Shown here one piece after another: positions 62,549 through 64,000 of a stretch of DNA of 64,000 nt; the first letter of the stretch is position 1, and each line of letters opens with the position of its first letter. The stretch is from Candidatus Zhuqueibacterota bacterium (GTDB taxonomy: Bacteria > Zhuqueibacterota > Zhuqueibacteria > Zhuqueibacterales > Geothermadaptataceae), in the NCBI GenBank assembly GCA_030950365.1, contig JAUZRQ010000027.1:1-64000 (forward strand), given 5' to 3'. The notes under the pieces are model-generated. The model was not told the origin of the DNA. It worked only from the letters and a program-made list of their open reading frames with translations, and made no database searches. The position numbers and the translations under genes were made by a program.

Positions 62549-64000
62549 TCACTGCATCGGTATTTCTTCGCCAAAGACATTGATCTTGCCATTGACGTGC
62601 TTGCTCTTATCGGTAATCTGGCCGGTTTCATCCATAACACCGGTGTGGCAACCACCGCACAGGCGCAGCTCTGTGACCACGTGCCCTGTGGGCGGCAAAT
62701 CATGGCAGGTGCCGCACGCACCGCTGGTTTCGTCATTCCAGACGGGCGAGGCATTATTGCCCCGAATCCGGTCTTCCACGTAGGCCCAGGGATATTTGGA
62801 ATTCTCTTTGCGCAGCGCCCAGTTGCCGTGGCAGAAGGTATTCTGGCAGCTCAGGGTGGCCGGATCATAGCCCGGCGAGGGCACCAGTGCACCACCTTCC
62901 GAAACCGTGGTCGCCAGCGGGCCGTTGAAGGTCACCTCGGCGCGGTTGTCGCTATCGATGTGGCCACTATCGCGCCAGGTCTGTGGTACGGCGTGGCATT
63001 CCTGGCAGGTCAGATCCGCGCGGGCGAAATAGTCCAGGTGATCGCCATGGGCCCCGACCGCCGCCGAAGTGGGATCGGTCTCGTTGTCCAGACCCTTCGG
63101 TGGCGCTGCGTTGCGCAAATCCGCCGGCTCGCCGTTGAAATTACCATGACAGGTGTTGCAATTTTCCGGGCCATCGGCGCCCGTGTGGCAGGTGCGGCAC
63201 GATAGATTGCCCTTCACGATATCGTAGTTCTGACCATGGCAGGTCTGGCACGAGTCCAGCGGATAGCCGGCATTTTTCAAGAAATTGGCGTGCGAGGCGG
63301 CGCCGGTCCCGATCCAGCCCGTTGGATGTGGGAACGATTCGTGGCAGGTGCGGCAGGAAGTGCCGCGCATGACCTCATCGTAATTTTCGCCATGGCACGA
63401 CTGGCAGGAGGTCGCATCGTAGTTGAGGTTCTCCAGATAGTCGCCATGGAAATTGGCCGAGCCCGGTACGGCCCATTGCGCTGCGTGTGGATAAATTTCA
63501 TGGCAGGTTCGGCACGAGTTGTTTAGCATGATTTCGTCATAGTTCTCACCGTGGCAGGGCTGGCAGGTGTTGATCGGATAATCGAGCCGCTTCAGGTATT
63601 CGCCATGCGAGTTTTCGCCTTCCTGCGCCCAGCCCTGAACATGAGGATAGGTTTCGTGGCAGGTTCGGCACGAAGTGTTGACGATCACGCGGTCATAATT
63701 TTCGCCATGGCACGGCTGGCAATCGGATACCGTGAAGCCGGCAGTCCGCAGATACGCGCCGTGCGATCCTTCGCCGGCGCCGGGCCATCCCTCGGGATGC
63801 GGAAACGATGCATGGCAGGTGCGGCAGGAGTTGTCTTTTTTGACTTCGTCAAAATTTTGGCCGTGGCACGATTGGCAGGACGCCAGTGTGTAGCCGAGAT
63901 TGCGCAGATACTGGCCATGAAAATTTTGATCCGACGGCGTGGTCCAGCCCGGAACATGTGGGTAAACTTCATGACAGGTACGGCAGGACGTGCCGCGCAT
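62549..64000 (-). CDS. Multiheme cytochrome c with tandem diheme repeats, 5' end off the window
   Basis: 483 visible residues; the frame is open at the right edge, so the N-terminus and signal peptide are missing. Five tandem units of 52-53 residues each carry CRTCHexxPH-GW ... HGxYL ... CQ[SPT]CHGxN[YF]D, followed by a sixth CRTCH and a C-terminal region with CNTCH, CQECH, CX4CH (CQNTFCH), CGTCH and CGGCH. In all 16 haem motifs are visible. The tandem layout suggests a haem wire of the kind used for electron flow across the envelope. It ends about 200 bases upstream of the sigma54 activator, on the same strand. Confidence 0.92.
   Translation of the reverse strand: MRGTSCRTCHEVYPHVPGWTTPSDQNFHGQYLRNLGYTLASCQSCHGQNFDEVKKDNSCRTCHASFPHPEGWPGAGEGSHGAYLRTAGFTVSDCQPCHGENYDRVIVNTSCRTCHETYPHVQGWAQEGENSHGEYLKRLDYPINTCQPCHGENYDEIMLNNSCRTCHEIYPHAAQWAVPGSANFHGDYLENLNYDATSCQSCHGENYDEVMRGTSCRTCHESFPHPTGWIGTGAASHANFLKNAGYPLDSCQTCHGQNYDIVKGNLSCRTCHTGADGPENCNTCHGNFNGEPADLRNAAPPKGLDNETDPTSAAVGAHGDHLDYFARADLTCQECHAVPQTWRDSGHIDSDNRAEVTFNGPLATTVSEGGALVPSPGYDPATLSCQNTFCHGNWALRKENSKYPWAYVEDRIRGNNASPVWNDETSGACGTCHDLPPTGHVVTELRLCGGCHTGVMDETGQITDKSKHVNGKINVFGEEIPMQ

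Overview
The window is bacterial chromosome from an uncultured-style, diderm lineage. The best guess is the FCB superphylum near KSB1/Calditrichota. This is inferred from a C-terminal sorting domain with the NYPNPFNP motif on a secreted cytochrome, a PorV-like outer-membrane barrel, PEGA/DUF5683 and FN3 lipoproteins in a capsule locus, and a full division cluster with TolC/RND machinery. No 16S gene is present, so the taxonomy is tentative.

Layout. (1) 0.3-6.5 kb, + strand: a corrinoid methyl-transfer module. It holds an orphan flavin/[4Fe-4S] subunit resembling 4-hydroxybenzoyl-CoA reductase beta, a zinc-type UroD-family methyltransferase, a RACo-like ATP-dependent corrinoid activator, a MetH-activation-like protein and a B12-binding corrinoid protein. 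A MITE-like inverted repeat splits the module. (2) 6.5-12.1 kb: a giant bacterial alpha-2-macroglobulin with an intact thioester. (3) 12.7-25.1 kb: the dcw cluster mraZ-rsmH-ftsL-ftsI-murF-mraY-ftsW-murG-ftsQ-ftsA-ftsZ. It starts with a near-consensus promoter plus AAAGTGG repeats that should be the MraZ operator, ends in a strong terminator, and lacks murE, murD, murC, murB and ddl. (4) 25.7-43.6 kb: an exopolysaccharide locus with sugar transferase, PEGA and FN3 envelope proteins, Wza, Wzz, a STAS protein with an acidic linker, TPR protein, BY-kinase, epimerase, XrtA-type deacetylase and FemAB-like protein, glycosyltransferases, a second deacetylase and an acetyltransferase. No exosortase is visible.

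(5) 43.6-47.7 kb: an accessory patch with a HEPN/MNT pair whose HEPN gene is frameshifted, a VWA lipoprotein, a two-CW cysteine protein and several dispersed repeats. (6) 47.7-55.2 kb, - strand: a mono-heme cytochrome lipoprotein and TetR regulator, followed by tolC, an adaptor, an RND pump and a small membrane protein. TetR-like palindromes precede both transcription units. (7) 55.3-64 kb, - strand: a PorV-like barrel, a CBS membrane protein, an octaheme cytochrome c with a sorting domain, a truncated Fpg glycosylase, a PAS-sigma54 activator with a cysteine cluster, and a multiheme cytochrome of tandem diheme repeats that runs off the right edge. A -24/-12 promoter with an upstream repeat array sits before the octaheme gene. 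Together with the activator this suggests sigma54-controlled extracellular electron transfer.

The most unusual points are the flavin/FeS subunit embedded in the corrinoid module, the doubled FtsZ C-terminal peptide, the mraZ operator array, the acidic STAS protein of the capsule locus, and the cytochrome/activator/enhancer arrangement at the right end. No rRNA, tRNA, CRISPR array, transposase or prophage gene was seen.
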